This document shows positions 38,407 to 49,392 of a stretch of DNA of 64,000 nt, one piece after another (the first letter of the stretch is position 1; each line of letters opens with the position of its first letter). The translations under genes and the position numbers were made by a program. The notes below the pieces were generated by a model, which worked only from the letters and a program-made list of their open reading frames with translations, searched no databases and was not told the DNA's origin. The stretch is from Pelagibius litoralis. Lineage in GTDB: Bacteria > Pseudomonadota > Alphaproteobacteria > Kiloniellales > DSM-21159. Location of the stretch: positions 1-64,000 of the forward strand of contig JARFRB010000100.1 in the NCBI GenBank assembly GCA_029287455.1, read 5' to 3'.

Positions 38407-41400
38407 TCAGTCTCCCGCCTCCCGCTTCGCCGGAGCCGGGCCGTAGCCGCCGCCCCCCGGCGTTTCCACGAGGAAGACGTCCCCGACAGCCATTTCGGCC
38501 TTATCGGTGCCACCGAGTTCCTCCACCGCCCCATCGGCACGAATAACGGCGTTACGCCCCATGGCGCCGGGCACGCCACCATCGACGCCAAAGTTGGGCA
38601 CCGCGCGGTGGCTCGACAGGATCGAGGCGGTCATTGGCTCCAGGAAGCGAATGCGGCGGCGGGTTCCGTTACCGCCGTGGTGCCGACCCGCACCGCCAGA
38701 GCCATGTCGCACCTCGAAGAGATCCAGGAGCACCGGGAACCGCCATTCCAAAACCTCCGGATCGGTCAGGCGGGAGTTGGTCATGTGGGTGTGCACGGCA
38801 TCAGTGCCGTCGAAATCCGGCCCCGCCCCGGAGCCGCCGGCGATGGTCTCATAGTACTGGTAGGTCGCATTGCCGAAAGTCAGGTTATTCATGGTGCCCT
38901 GGGCCGCAGCCAGTACACCCGTCGCCCCGTAGAGACAGTCGGTGATCGCTTGGCTGGTTTCCACGTTTCCGGCAACCACCGCGGCCGGATACTTCGGATT
39001 CAGCATTGACCCTTCGGGGATCACGATCTCGAGCGGCTTCAGGCAGCCCTCGTTCATCGGGATCTCATCGTCCACAAGCGTCCGAAACACGTAAAGAACA
39101 GCTGCGCGGCAGACCGCCGTGGGAGCATTGAAGTTGTTCGGCCGCTGATCGCTGGTCCCGGTGAAGTCGATGCGCGCCGAGCGGGCCTCTTTGTCAATGG
39201 CGATGGTCACCGCGATCTGGCTTCCGTCATCCTGGGGATAGACGAAATGCCCATCGCTCAGGCGGTCGAGGACGCGGCGCACCTGCTCCTCCGCATTGTC
39301 CTGGACATGACCCATATAAGCGTGCACCACGTCGAGCCCGAAATGGGCCACCACCCTGTTCAACTCCTGCACGCCCTTGGTATTGGCCGCGATCTGCGAC
39401 TGTAAGTCAGCGATATTCTGATCTGGATTGCGCGCGGGATAAGGGCCGGAGGCCAGCAGGGCGCGGGTCTCGGCCTCCAAGAAGCGACCGCGCTCCACCA
39501 GCTTGAAGTTGTCGATGAGGACGCCTTCTTCCTCGACCGTGTGGGAATCCGGCGGCATGGAGCCGGGGGTTAGTCCGCCCACGTCGGCATGATGGCCACG
39601 ACTGGCCACGTAGAACAGAATCTCCTTTTCCCCGGCATCAAAGACCGGCGTGATCACCGTGATGTCGGGCAGGTGCGTTCCGCCGTTATAGGGCGCGTTC
39701 AGCATGTAAACGTCGCCAGGCGCGATCTGGCCCGCGTTCTGCCGGATCACCGCCTTGATGGATTCGCTCATGGAACCTAAGTGCACCGGCATGTGCGGGG
39801 CATTGGCGACGAGATTTCCCTCGGGCGTGAAGAGCGCGCAGGAAAAGTCGAGCCGCTCCTTGATGTTCACGGAATAGGCGGTGTTCTCCAGTGTGGAGCC
39901 CATCTGCTCCGCGATTGACATGAAAAGATTATTGAAGATCTCGAGCATCACCGGATCGACCTGGGTGCCGACCGCCTTGTCCCGCTCCAACGCCACCACC
40001 CGCGTCAGCACCAAGTGATCGCGCGGATTGATTTCCACCCGCCAGCCCGGATCGACCACGGTGGTCGAGGTGGGCTCGATGATGATCGCCGGGCCATCGA
40101 TGAGATCACCGACGCCCAGGTCGCCACGCTCAAAGACCGGCGTGTCTTGCCACGCGCCCGAGCAATACATGGGCTTGACCGCTTTAGGGGCCGCGGCGGC
40201 CGCGCGCTCAATCGCGGGACGGAGAGGATCCTCGGCGGTTTCCGTCGCCCCGATCACCTCGACGGAAACGGCTTCGACGAGAAGCGCCTTCTCCTTCATC
40301 AGGAAGCCGAAGCGCTGTTCGTAAGCGCGCTCGAAGCGCTCCACGACTTGCCCGCGTGTTCCCTGATCGACGATCAGGGCGGTGTCGGTGCCTTCATAGC
40401 GCAGGTGCACCTTCTCCAAGACCTCGATCAGGTCCTCGTGGAGGCCTTGGGCGAGCATGTCGGCCCGGCCCTGGCGCGCAAGATCCGCGAATATGCCCGG
40501 CAGGTCGTCCAAGCAATCGTCCAGCCGGCCCTCGACCGCTTGCTCCTTCATCAAGCGTAAATCCGCGAGTCCCATGCCGAAGGCGGAAAGCACACCGGCG
40601 AGCGGGTGTACGAAGATCCGCGTCATGCCAAGCGTGTCGGCGATATCGCAGGCATGCTGGCCGCCGGCACCCCCAAAGCAGTTCAAAGTGTATTCGGTGA
40701 CGTCGTAGCCGCGCTGGGTGGAAATCTTCTTGATGGCGTTCGCCATGTTCTCCACCGCGATCCTCCTGAAGCCTTCCGCCACCTCGGCCGGGCTTCGCGT
40801 ATCCCCGGTCTGGGCACGAATGTCCTCCGAAAGCTCGGAGAATGCGTGGCGCACCGCCTCCGCGTCCAAAGCTTGGTCGGCGTCGGGGCCGAAGACCTTG
40901 GGAAAGAACTCCGGTTGAATGCGGCCCAGCATGACGTTCGCGTCGGTCACCGCCAGGGGGCCGCCGCGCCGATAGCAAGCCGGCCCCGGATTAGCGCCCG
41001 CGCTGTCGGGCCCCACCCGGTAGCGGGCACCGTCGAAATGCAGGATCGACCCGCCGCCCGCCGCGACGGTGTGGATCTGCATCATCGGCGCGCGCATGCG
41101 CACGCCCGCGACCTGCGTTTCGAACGCCCGCTCGTACTCGCCGTCGTAGTGCGCGACGTCGGTGGAGGTGCCCCCCATGTCGAAGGTGATGATGCGGTGA
41201 AAGCCGCTCATGGCGGCTGTGCGCACACCGCCGACGATACCACCGGCCGGGCCGGAGAGGATCGAGTCCTTGCCCTGGAAGGCCTGCGCGTCGGTCAGTC
41301 CACCGTTCGATTGCATGAAAAGCAAACGCACCGCCTTGGCCGCGCCGGTGGTGAGCTGCCCCGCCACCTGATCCACGTAGCGGCGCAGGATCGGTGAGAG

Positions 41401-42057
41401 GTAAGCGTCAACCACCGTGGTGTCACCCCGGCTGACAAACTTCATTAGTGGGCTGACCTCATGACTGACGGAGATCTGCGTGAAGCCGATCTCCCGGGCC
41501 ACATCAGCCAGCAAACGCTCGTGCTCGGTATAGCGATAGCCATGCAGCAGCACGATCGCCAGCGCGCGGATGCCGTCATCGAATGCCACCTGCAAGGCCC
41601 GCCGCGCCGCCTCCGCATCGAGCGGGCGCAGCACCTCTCCTTGCGCGCTCATCCGCTCGTCGACCTCCACGACTTGCTCGTAGAGCAGCTCTGGCAATTC
41701 GATGTGGCGGGTGAACAGGAGAGGCCGATTCTGGTAGGCGATGCGCAAGGCATCCCGAAAGCCCTGGGTCACCGCGAGCACCGTGCGGTCACCCTTGCGT
41801 TCCAGCAAGGCGTTCGTCGCGACGGTGGTGCCCATCTTGACCGCGTCGATCCGCTCGGCGGGGATCGCCGCATCCCGATCCAGGTCCAGGATCTCGCGCA
41901 CCCCTTGGATGGCCGCGTCGCGGTAACGCTCGGGGTTCTCGGACAAGACCTTGTGGCTGACCAGACGCCCGTCGGGCGCACGGCCGACAACGTCCGTGAA
42001 GGTTCCGCCCCGGTCCACCCAGAACTGCCAACCTTGCGTTTCGACCTCAGCGCTCAT
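38407..42057 (-). CDS. Hydantoinase/5-oxoprolinase (HyuA-HyuB fusion)
   Basis: 1216 residues. HyuA half (about 1-690): [13 protein letters not shown] phosphate-binding motif, [13 protein letters not shown] and [11 protein letters not shown]; HyuB half (about 705-1216): [32 protein letters not shown] and the ending GGGGYGP. The fused form is that of ATP-dependent 5-oxoprolinase, which opens 5-oxoproline to glutamate; other cyclic amides or ketones are possible substrates for this family. The ATG at 42057 has GGGAGG five bases upstream; 42060 is alternative. Near 2-hydroxyglutarate enzymes, which would fit glutamate-linked catabolism. Confidence 0.9.
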   Translation of the reverse strand: MSAEVETQGWQFWVDRGGTFTDVVGRAPDGRLVSHKVLSENPERYRDAAIQGVREILDLDRDAAIPAERIDAVKMGTTVATNALLERKGDRTVLAVTQGFRDALRIAYQNRPLLFTRHIELPELLYEQVVEVDERMSAQGEVLRPLDAEAARRALQVAFDDGIRALAIVLLHGYRYTEHERLLADVAREIGFTQISVSHEVSPLMKFVSRGDTTVVDAYLSPILRRYVDQVAGQLTTGAAKAVRLLFMQSNGGLTDAQAFQGKDSILSGPAGGIVGGVRTAAMSGFHRIITFDMGGTSTDVAHYDGEYERAFETQVAGVRMRAPMMQIHTVAAGGGSILHFDGARYRVGPDSAGANPGPACYRRGGPLAVTDANVMLGRIQPEFFPKVFGPDADQALDAEAVRHAFSELSEDIRAQTGDTRSPAEVAEGFRRIAVENMANAIKKISTQRGYDVTEYTLNCFGGAGGQHACDIADTLGMTRIFVHPLAGVLSAFGMGLADLRLMKEQAVEGRLDDCLDDLPGIFADLARQGRADMLAQGLHEDLIEVLEKVHLRYEGTDTALIVDQGTRGQVVERFERAYEQRFGFLMKEKALLVEAVSVEVIGATETAEDPLRPAIERAAAAAPKAVKPMYCSGAWQDTPVFERGDLGVGDLIDGPAIIIEPTSTTVVDPGWRVEINPRDHLVLTRVVALERDKAVGTQVDPVMLEIFNNLFMSIAEQMGSTLENTAYSVNIKERLDFSCALFTPEGNLVANAPHMPVHLGSMSESIKAVIRQNAGQIAPGDVYMLNAPYNGGTHLPDITVITPVFDAGEKEILFYVASRGHHADVGGLTPGSMPPDSHTVEEEGVLIDNFKLVERGRFLEAETRALLASGPYPARNPDQNIADLQSQIAANTKGVQELNRVVAHFGLDVVHAYMGHVQDNAEEQVRRVLDRLSDGHFVYPQDDGSQIAVTIAIDKEARSARIDFTGTSDQRPNNFNAPTAVCRAAVLYVFRTLVDDEIPMNEGCLKPLEIVIPEGSMLNPKYPAAVVAGNVETSQAITDCLYGATGVLAAAQGTMNNLTFGNATYQYYETIAGGSGAGPDFDGTDAVHTHMTNSRLTDPEVLEWRFPVLLDLFEVRHGSGGAGRHHGGNGTRRRIRFLEPMTASILSSHRAVPNFGVDGGVPGAMGRNAVIRADGAVEELGGTDKAEMAVGDVFLVETPGGGGYGPAPAKREAGD

Positions 42058-42253
42058 CATCGCCTCCCGGAATTCATTCTCGCATTTTAATGGCAATTTA
42101 TCGGTAATTCGTCAATGATCCAAAAGATGCGAGGCCGCGTAATGGCCATGCAACGTCGCTTTCGCGATTGCGCGCTTGACCGGCCAGGCGCAAGCGTTAC
42201 GGGTTCACAAAGACCACCAAATCAAGGTGGGCACTTAGAGACGGAGTGGGACG

Positions 42254-43444
42254 ATGGTTGAGTTGGAAGGCATAGCGGAGGCTCCCGCCGATGTGCTCAT
42301 GGACGTGGCGCCCCGGATCGGGTTCGGCAGCCGCGTGCGCAAGTCGCCCTTCTTCGATGCGACGCTGCGTTGGGGCTGCAAGGCCTACTCGACATATAAT
42401 CACATGTATATGCCGCTCTACTACGAAAGCCCGGTGGCCGACTATTGGAAGCTGATCAGCGATGTGACGCTTTGGGACGTCGCGGTGGAGCGGCAGCTCG
42501 AGATCACGGGGCCGGACGCGGCCAAGCTCGTGCAGTACCTCACTCCGCGCAATCTCTCCACCATGGAAGTGGGACAGTGCAAGTATGTGGTGATCTGCGA
42601 CCAGCACGGCGGCGTGGTCAACGATCCTATCCTGCTGAAGCTCGGACAGAATCACTTCTGGCTCTCCATGGCGGACAGCGACCTCTTGCTTTGGGCAAAG
42701 GGCCTGCAGGTCCACAGCGGCTTCAACGTGGCGCTCTCGGAGCCCGACGTCAGCCCCCTGCAGATTCAGGGTCCGGTTTCCACCCAGGTCATGGCCGACC
42801 TCTTCGGCGACTGGATCAACGACCTGAAGTACTATTGGTTCCGGGAAGCCGAGCTTGAAGGAATGCCGCTGGTCATCTCCCGCACCGGTTGGTCGAACGA
42901 GCGTGGCTACGAGGTCTTCCTGCGTGACGGCCAATACGGCGACATCCTTTGGGAGCGCATTATGGCCGCCGGCAAACCTTATGGGATCGCCCCTGCAGCG
43001 CCCTCGACGATCCGGCGCGTCGAGGCCGCGCTTCTGTCCTATGGCGCGGACATGGACCTCGGCGTGAATCCCTTCGAGCTCGGCCTTGGGCGGCTGGTCG
43101 ATCTGGAGATGCCAGCCGAGTTCGTGGGCAAGGGCGCCCTTCGGCGGATTGCCGCGGAAGGGCCGTTGCGCAAGCTCGTCGGCATGACCCTTGGCGGCAG
43201 CGCCCTGGAGAGCCCGAACGAAGAGCCCTGGAGCGTGCTCGACGCGGAGGGCGCGCTGGCCGGTAAGGTGACCTCAGCCGTTTACTCGCCGCGCCTGGAC
43301 CGCAACATCGCCCTTGCGCTCCTGCGCCAAAACATTGCCTTGGAAGGTTCTGAGTTTCAGGTGATCGCCCCTAGCCAACAATTGTCCGGCACTGTTGTGC
43401 CGATCCCCTTCTACAATCCGAAGAAGCTCAAGGCCGCATCCTGA
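42254..43444 (+). CDS. DmdA-like aminomethyltransferase-fold protein
   Basis: 396 residues of the GcvT family: folate-binding domain then C-terminal barrel. N-terminal blocks KAYSTYNHMYMPLYYES, VERQLEITGPDAAKLVQYLT, GGVVNDPILLKL and ADSDLLLWAKGL resemble dimethylsulfoniopropionate demethylase DmdA more than GcvT; DmdA takes a methyl group to tetrahydrofolate. Close relatives without DMSP activity exist, so specificity is not settled. ATG at 42254 follows GGAGTGGGACG. It is divergent from the oxoprolinase gene across 196 bases. Confidence 0.75.
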   Translation: MVELEGIAEAPADVLMDVAPRIGFGSRVRKSPFFDATLRWGCKAYSTYNHMYMPLYYESPVADYWKLISDVTLWDVAVERQLEITGPDAAKLVQYLTPRNLSTMEVGQCKYVVICDQHGGVVNDPILLKLGQNHFWLSMADSDLLLWAKGLQVHSGFNVALSEPDVSPLQIQGPVSTQVMADLFGDWINDLKYYWFREAELEGMPLVISRTGWSNERGYEVFLRDGQYGDILWERIMAAGKPYGIAPAAPSTIRRVEAALLSYGADMDLGVNPFELGLGRLVDLEMPAEFVGKGALRRIAAEGPLRKLVGMTLGGSALESPNEEPWSVLDAEGALAGKVTSAVYSPRLDRNIALALLRQNIALEGSEFQVIAPSQQLSGTVVPIPFYNPKKLKAAS

Positions 43445-43570
43445 CGCCTGCCATGCCAAGGCTTCGGACCGCGATGCCGGGATAACGCGCGCCTTGCCCT
43501 TGCCCCACGGGTGGCTTCCGTGGAATAAGCGAGGCGGTTTGACTCGCCTGAACAAGCAAGGCCAGGTCTG

Positions 43571-44338
43571 ATGAGCATCTGGGGAAAAATCGTCGGGGGT
43601 GCCGCGGGCTTCGCGATCGGCGGCCCGATCGGCGCCCTGCTGGGCGGCCTCGCCGGCCACGCGGTCGACAAGATGCGCGAAAGCGCAGCTCCGCCAAGCA
43701 TCGAGGACCAAACCCGGGACGGCGCGGGCTTTGGCGACGAGGGCACCAAGAGCATCGCTTTCACCATCGGCGTCATCGTGCTCGGCGCGAAGATGGCCAA
43801 GGCGGATGGCGTCGTGACGAAGGACGAGGTTTCGGCCTTCAAGGAGGTGTTTCAGGTCCCGCCGGACGAGGTCAAGAACGTCGGCCGGGTCTTCAATCAG
43901 GCCCGCCAGGACGCTCAGGGTTACGAACCCTATGCCAAGCAGTTGGGCCGGATGTTCCGCGAGAACCCGCGCGTCCTGGAGGAACTGCTGGACGGCTTGT
44001 TCCATATCGCCCGCGCGGACGGAAAAGTGACCCAAGAAGAGGTGACCTATCTAAGCCAAGTCGCCCAGGCCTTTGGCTTCACCGAGGCCGAATGGGACCG
44101 CATCCGCGCCGCCAACATGGGCCCCGACAAACAAGACCCCTACGTCATTCTGGGTGTCCAGCGCGACGATAGCGACGAAGCCATTCGCCAGGCGTGGCGA
44201 AAGCTGGTTCAGGAAAACCACCCCGACCGACTGATCGCCCAGGGCATGCCGGAGGAATTCGTCAATCTGGCGAACGAGAAGCTGGCGACGATCAATCATG
44301 CCTACGACCAGATCCGGAAGAGCAGAGGCTTGCCCTAG
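43571..44338 (+). CDS. DjlA-like membrane co-chaperone (TerB + DnaJ)
   Basis: 255 residues. A short Gly/Ala-rich hydrophobic N-terminus (about 4-28, GGAAGFAIGGPIGALLGG), a TerB-like helical domain (60-175) and a C-terminal J domain with HPDRL, which stimulates DnaK. Domain order is that of DjlA. The ABC-F gene starts three bases after its stop. Confidence 0.9.
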   Translation: MSIWGKIVGGAAGFAIGGPIGALLGGLAGHAVDKMRESAAPPSIEDQTRDGAGFGDEGTKSIAFTIGVIVLGAKMAKADGVVTKDEVSAFKEVFQVPPDEVKNVGRVFNQARQDAQGYEPYAKQLGRMFRENPRVLEELLDGLFHIARADGKVTQEEVTYLSQVAQAFGFTEAEWDRIRAANMGPDKQDPYVILGVQRDDSDEAIRQAWRKLVQENHPDRLIAQGMPEEFVNLANEKLATINHAYDQIRKSRGLP

Positions 44339-44341
44339 AAC

Positions 44342-46177
44342 ATGCCCGCTGCCCTGCCTCTTGTCGCGCTTGACGGCGTGTCGTTGCGCTATGGCGCGGC
44401 CCCGCTTTTCAAGGGATTGGATGTCGGGCTGCTGGAAGGCGAGCGCGCCTGCCTCGTCGGGCGCAATGGCAGCGGCAAATCAACCCTGCTGAAGCTCTTC
44501 GCCGGCGAGGTCGAGGCGGACGAGGGCGAGCGCACGGCGCAAGCCGGCGTCAAGGTCGCCTACCTGCCCCAAGACCCGCTCCTCCCCCCGGACCTTCGGG
44601 TGGCCGACTACGTGGGCTTGGGGCTGGACGGAGAGGACCCAAGCACCCGCTATCGCATCGACGCGGCCGTCGCGCGCCTGAAGCTCGATGGGCAAGCCCG
44701 CCTTGGCAGCTTGTCCGGCGGCGAAGGGCGCCGCGCGGCCTTGGCGCGCTGCCTGGTTTCCGGAGCGCAAGTCCTGTTGCTGGACGAGCCGACCAATCAC
44801 CTGGATCTGCCGACGATCGAGTGGCTGGAGGACGAACTTCTGCGGTTTCGTGGGGCGCTGCTGGTGATCAGCCATGACCGCGCGTTCCTGAGGCGGATCT
44901 CCACGGCGACACTCTGGCTGGATCGAGGCCGTTTGCACCGTTTAAACGATGGCTTCGAGCGCTTCGACGCCTGGGCGGATTCCCTGCGCGACGCCGAGGA
45001 GCAAGAGCTGCGCCGCCTCGGCAAAGCGATCGAGCGCGAAGAGCACTGGCTGCACCGAGGGGTGACCGCGCGCCGCAAGCGCAACATGGGACGCCTCGCG
45101 CGCTTGCAGGATCTTCGCGGCGCACGCGCTGCCGTGCTGCGCAATCAGCAATCCCAGATGGAGATGACCGCGGCCGAGGCCGGGCGCAGTGGCAAGCTCG
45201 TGATCGGCGCGGAGAACATTTCCAAGAGTTTCACCAGGCCGGACGGCGAGCCCCTGACAGTGATCGACGGATTTTCCTGCCGCATACGGCGCGGCGACCG
45301 GATCGGCATTGTCGGGCGCAACGGGGCGGGCAAGACCACCCTGATCAAGCTGCTGTTGGGCTTGCTGCCCCCCGACACCGGAAGCGTCACGCTGGGCACC
45401 CAGCTAGAAGTGGCGGTCTTCGATCAGCGCCGGGCGAGCCTGGACACTGAAACGACTCTTTGGCGCACGCTCGCCCCGCACGGCGATTCCCTGATGGTGG
45501 GCGGGCGCCAGAAGCATGTCGTCTCTTACTTGCGTGATTTCCTCTTCGACGAAAGCCAGGCGAACCAGCCGGTGAAGTCGCTTTCCGGTGGCGAAAAGAA
45601 CCGGCTGTTGCTGGCCAAGCTCTTCGCTCAACCGTCCAACCTTCTCGTGCTCGACGAGCCGACCAACGATCTCGACATGGATACTCTCGACCTCTTGGTG
45701 GAGGTGCTTGGGGACTACGAGGGGACCTTACTCCTGGTTAGCCACGACCGGGATTTTCTCGACCGCCTGGCGACCAGCGTGATCCTGCTCGACGGCCAGG
45801 GCGGCGCGCGCGAATACCCTGGGGGCTACAGCGACGCGATCCGTCAGGCCGGTGGCCTGCCCAGCGCGCGCGGTGGCGACGGCAAGGCGAAGCCCAACGC
45901 GAGAGCCGTCAAGCCGAAAGCAATCGGCCGCAAACTGTCCTACAAGGACCAGCGGGAGTTGGACGGCTTGCCGGAGAAGATCGCCGGACTTCAGCGCAGC
46001 GTGGATGCCCACCAGGCCAAGCTCGCCGACCCGGATCTCTATGCCCGCGCCCCAAAGGCGTTCGAGCGAGCGAGTGCCGCCCTGGAAGAGGCGCGCGACG
46101 TCTTGTCCAAGGCAGAAGACCGCTGGCTGGAGCTGGAGGAGCTGCAAGACAGCCTGGCCAACGAAGCCATGTCCTGA
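44342..46177 (+). CDS. uup: ABC-F ATPase, Uup type
   Basis: 611 residues, soluble, no membrane domain. Two ATPase cassettes: Walker A GRNGSGKST with LSGGEGRRAAL, and GRNGAGKTT with LSGGEKNRLLL; an arm of charged helices between them and a C-terminal coiled coil (about 530-610) as in Uup. ABC-F proteins act on ribosomes; Uup also touches DNA transposition and stalled-translation phenotypes in E. coli. Follows the djlA-like gene directly. Confidence 0.9.
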   Translation: MPAALPLVALDGVSLRYGAAPLFKGLDVGLLEGERACLVGRNGSGKSTLLKLFAGEVEADEGERTAQAGVKVAYLPQDPLLPPDLRVADYVGLGLDGEDPSTRYRIDAAVARLKLDGQARLGSLSGGEGRRAALARCLVSGAQVLLLDEPTNHLDLPTIEWLEDELLRFRGALLVISHDRAFLRRISTATLWLDRGRLHRLNDGFERFDAWADSLRDAEEQELRRLGKAIEREEHWLHRGVTARRKRNMGRLARLQDLRGARAAVLRNQQSQMEMTAAEAGRSGKLVIGAENISKSFTRPDGEPLTVIDGFSCRIRRGDRIGIVGRNGAGKTTLIKLLLGLLPPDTGSVTLGTQLEVAVFDQRRASLDTETTLWRTLAPHGDSLMVGGRQKHVVSYLRDFLFDESQANQPVKSLSGGEKNRLLLAKLFAQPSNLLVLDEPTNDLDMDTLDLLVEVLGDYEGTLLLVSHDRDFLDRLATSVILLDGQGGAREYPGGYSDAIRQAGGLPSARGGDGKAKPNARAVKPKAIGRKLSYKDQRELDGLPEKIAGLQRSVDAHQAKLADPDLYARAPKAFERASAALEEARDVLSKAEDRWLELEELQDSLANEAMS

Positions 46178-46396
46178 GAGGCGCGCAAGGTTTCGGCGCG
46201 CGCGGGGATATGGCCTGGAGCCACGGCGGCGCGCGACAGCCTCCGCGCATCGAACCCGCGATCGCGAATTTGTGCGTCAACTAGATCGCATGGGGTAGAA
46301 TTCTGTACAGTAGATCGGCGGCAACGCGGTTTGGCATGGCGGCCAGAATACCGCGCTACCCGGCAACGACCGATGCCAGCGCTAACCAGGTGCAAC

Positions 46397-47077
46397 ATGG
46401 TCACGATCATCGAGCGGCCCTCGCCCAATCACGACGCCAGGCCAGAAGGCCAGGTGGTGGATCTGATCGTGCTGCATTACACGGGAATGCGCAGCGCCGA
46501 GGAGGCGCTTGACCGGCTTCGGGACCCTGCCGCCAAGGTGAGCGCGCACTACCTTCTCGACGAAGACGGAAGCGTGAGCCGCCTGGTGCCCGAGCACCGG
46601 CGGGCCTGGCACGCGGGCGTGGCCAGTTGGCGCGGGTCGAGCGATATCAACGCCCGGTCGCTGGGCATCGAACTCGTCAATCCCGGTCACGAGTTCGGCT
46701 ATCGCCCGTTCCCGGAAGCGCAGATGGCCGCGCTGATCGAGCTTTGTCATGTGTTGCGCGCGCGCCACGGTATTGAGCGACAGGGGTTGGTGGGCCATTC
46801 GGACGTGGCTCCCCTGCGCAAGCTCGACCCCGGCGAATTCTTCGATTGGCGGCGCTTGGCCGGGGAAGGGCTCAGCGTCTGGCCCGAACAGCGGGCCGCG
46901 GCCGTCGAGACGACGCCTCTGCGCAATCTCCGCAGGCTTCAGGACTTCGGCTACGGCTACCTGGCCGAGGATCCGGGCGCGGTCGTGCGAGCGTTTCAGA
47001 GGCGCTTCAGGCCATCCGTGATCAGCGGCGAGATTGACGCGGAAACCGCGGCGCTGCTCGGCGGCCTCGTCGCCTAG
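46397..47077 (+). CDS. N-acetylmuramoyl-L-alanine amidase (AmpD/AmiD family)
   Basis: 226 residues. Amidase_2 zinc fold: His in VLHYTG, His in RAWHAGVASWRG and the His-Asp pair in LVGHSDVAPLRKLDPG. After it a peptidoglycan-binding-like helical domain (about 170-226). It cuts the lactyl-alanine bond in wall fragments. No signal peptide is visible, so a cytoplasmic role in muropeptide recycling (AmpD-like) is possible. The ATG at 46397 starts the domain; an in-frame open lead to 46331 is not domain-like. The 219 bases before it hold nothing I recognise. Confidence 0.88.
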   Translation: MVTIIERPSPNHDARPEGQVVDLIVLHYTGMRSAEEALDRLRDPAAKVSAHYLLDEDGSVSRLVPEHRRAWHAGVASWRGSSDINARSLGIELVNPGHEFGYRPFPEAQMAALIELCHVLRARHGIERQGLVGHSDVAPLRKLDPGEFFDWRRLAGEGLSVWPEQRAAAVETTPLRNLRRLQDFGYGYLAEDPGAVVRAFQRRFRPSVISGEIDAETAALLGGLVA

Positions 47078-47093
47078 GCGGCCGGGTCCAAGA

Positions 47094-47122
47094 TTGACCC
47101 AAGGCCTTGCAATTCTTATATC
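47094..47122 (+). promoter_or_regulatory. Promoter of rnpB
   Basis: TTGACC (47094-47099), a 17-base spacer and TATATC (47117-47122) stand seven bases before the inferred 5' end of the RNase P RNA. A near-consensus sigma70 promoter with ideal spacing. Confidence 0.8.
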
Positions 47123-47129
47123 CGCCAAT

Positions 47130-47520
<391 letters not shown>

Positions 47521-47932
47521 AATTTCTCTCCACGCGGGCGGCAAATCGGATAACCGCAAATATTGGGGGTCATGGTTAATGGCCCACAACAAAATGATTC
47601 CCCTACAAGAACATTTAATGAACATCATCTTGCCAAATTCACGTTCGAATCTCAATTTCACCGATTTCACCTCGCCTCAGAAAAACCAAAAGACAATCCC
47701 GCGGAACCTTCGGCAGTTAGAGAAATCACCCGTTTCAGCCCTTGTCGAATACTGTCACTTCCATTGACACCCATAATTGCCCATGATATCCCATGATGTC
47801 CCATAACCGAACCAACCCATCCCATTTTCGGGGTTGGCGAACAGCAGTGTCGCCGGGGGTGGATCAGGCGGGGGCGGAGGGCAAGACGGGGGTGACGCGA
47901 TTTGCGTCGCCGGGCTGCGAGCGGAGTCAGGG
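47521..47932. other. Regulatory region before mraZ
   Basis: 412 bases with no convincing gene. It is AT-rich in 47530-47760, where two overlapping plus-strand frames (47563-47796, 47579-47767) look like chance. The right part holds the promoter and MraZ boxes of the division cluster and a Gly-coding stretch that I treat as leader. Confidence 0.7.
47764..47825 (+). promoter_or_regulatory. MraZ operator and dcw promoter
   Basis: Four CCCAT boxes at 47770, 47780, 47790 and 47800, exactly ten bases apart, with two further at 47816 and 47821. Read on the minus strand they are ATGGG repeats, as MraZ binds. A -35 TTGACA (47764-47769) with a possible -10 TATCCC (47787-47792) after 17 bases places the boxes on the promoter, so binding should repress the cluster. 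Confidence 0.8.
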
Positions 47933-48409
47933 GTGCAGGAGCAGTTACCGTTCCTCGGCATGCACGAGAACAAGGTCGACCGGAAGGGCCGTGTGTCCGT
48001 TCCCGCGTCCTTCCGTCAAGTGCTGGCCGACCAGAGCTTCCAGGGCATCGTCTGCTTCCTGTCCTACCGGGTGGATGCCATCGAGGGTTGCGGCATGAAC
48101 TTCATGACGGAGCTCAGCAACAGCGTGGCCGACATCGATCTGTTCTCCGACGCACAGGAAGACCTTTCCGCGACTCTTTTCAGCACCTCGCATCCCTTGG
48201 CCTGGGACAGCGGTGGCCGTGTGCAGCTTCCGCCGGACCTCCTTGAGGCGGCGGGCATCACGGATACAGCCGCTTTCGCCGGTATGGGCAAGACCTTCCG
48301 AATTTGGGAACCCGCGCGCCTCGCAGCCTTCCAAGCCGAGCGCCGCGGCCAGGCGAAGAGCAAGGGTTTGACGCTGCCTCTGAGCGGCAAGCGTGGAGGG
48401 GAAGGCTGA
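47933..48409 (+). CDS. mraZ: Transcriptional regulator MraZ
   Basis: 158 residues, AbrB-fold DNA-binding protein that represses its own division and wall operon. Motifs [19 protein letters not shown] in the first repeat and [20 protein letters not shown] in the second match the doubled MraZ domain. GTG at 47933 with GGAG six bases upstream is chosen; the frame runs back to 47834 but with a Gly-rich tail-like lead. rsmH starts on the last base of the stop (TGATG). Confidence 0.9.
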   Translation: MQEQLPFLGMHENKVDRKGRVSVPASFRQVLADQSFQGIVCFLSYRVDAIEGCGMNFMTELSNSVADIDLFSDAQEDLSATLFSTSHPLAWDSGGRVQLPPDLLEAAGITDTAAFAGMGKTFRIWEPARLAAFQAERRGQAKSKGLTLPLSGKRGGEG

Positions 48410-49392
48410 TGACGGCCGACCGCACGCTCACCGCCCAGGCCGCCGCGCCACCGGAGAAACACGCGCCGGTCATGCTGGACGAGGTTCTGGAATGCCTGGC
48501 CCCGCGCGACAGCGAGATCTACGTCGACGGCACCTTCGGTCGCGGAGGCTACAGCGCGGCGATCCTTAAGACCGCGAACTGCGCCGTGATCGGCATCGAC
48601 CGGGATCCGGAAGCGATTGCCTTCGGGCAGGCCTTGGCTGAACGCCACGGCGGCCGCTTGGAGATCATCGAGGGCTGCTTCGGCGACATGGATCGCCTGG
48701 TGGCCGTCCGGCCGATCGATGGCGTGGCACTCGACCTTGGCGTGTCCTCACCACAGATCGACCAGGCCGAGCGGGGGTTTTCCTTCCGTCATAAGGGGCC
48801 TTTGGACATGCGCATGGGCGGATCGGGCATGTCCGCCGCCGACATCGTGAACGAGCTGCCGGAAGCCCAATTGGCCGACATCATTTGGCGCCTGGGCGAG
48901 GAGCGGCGCTCGCGGCGGGTCGCCAAGGCCATTGTCGAGGCCCGCGCCCAAGCCCGCATCGAGACGACGACACGGCTCGCGGAGATCGTGCGCTCGGCCG
49001 TTCCCGCCGCGCGTGATGGAATCGATCCGGCAACACGAACCTTCCAAGCGCTGCGGATCTATGTGAACGACGAATTGGGAGAGCTAGAGCGCGGCCTTGG
49101 CGCGGCGGAGCGCATGCTGGCGCCGGGTGGCCGCCTGGTGGTTGTCAGCTTTCACTCTCTCGAGGACCGCATCGTCAAAGATTTCCTGCGCCAGCGCTCC
49201 GGCGGCGCGCCGAAAGCCTCCCGTCATCAGCCCGCCCAATCCGCGCCAGACCTGGCGCCAAGCTTCGAGCTTTTGGAGCGCGGGGCCCGTCGGCCAAGCG
49301 CGGCGGAATGCGCCAGCAACCCTCGCGCCCGCTCGGCCAGGTTGCGGGCGGCCCGCCGCACGGCGGCACCCGCCCAGGGAGTGGCCGCATGA
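48409..49392 (+). CDS. rsmH: 16S rRNA (cytosine1402-N4)-methyltransferase
   Basis: 327 residues. Methylates N4 of C1402 in 16S rRNA with SAM. Motifs [36 protein letters not shown] and [17 protein letters not shown] are all RsmH hallmarks. Overlaps mraZ by one base and ftsL by four (ATGA). Also known as mraW. Confidence 0.96.
   Translation: MTADRTLTAQAAAPPEKHAPVMLDEVLECLAPRDSEIYVDGTFGRGGYSAAILKTANCAVIGIDRDPEAIAFGQALAERHGGRLEIIEGCFGDMDRLVAVRPIDGVALDLGVSSPQIDQAERGFSFRHKGPLDMRMGGSGMSAADIVNELPEAQLADIIWRLGEERRSRRVAKAIVEARAQARIETTTRLAEIVRSAVPAARDGIDPATRTFQALRIYVNDELGELERGLGAAERMLAPGGRLVVVSFHSLEDRIVKDFLRQRSGGAPKASRHQPAQSAPDLAPSFELLERGARRPSAAECASNPRARSARLRAARRTAAPAQGVAA

Noticed and set aside
47563-47796. 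77-codon frame between rnpB and mraZ
   Set aside because: No ribosome site or family resemblance, another frame overlaps it, and it runs through the mraZ promoter and operator boxes.
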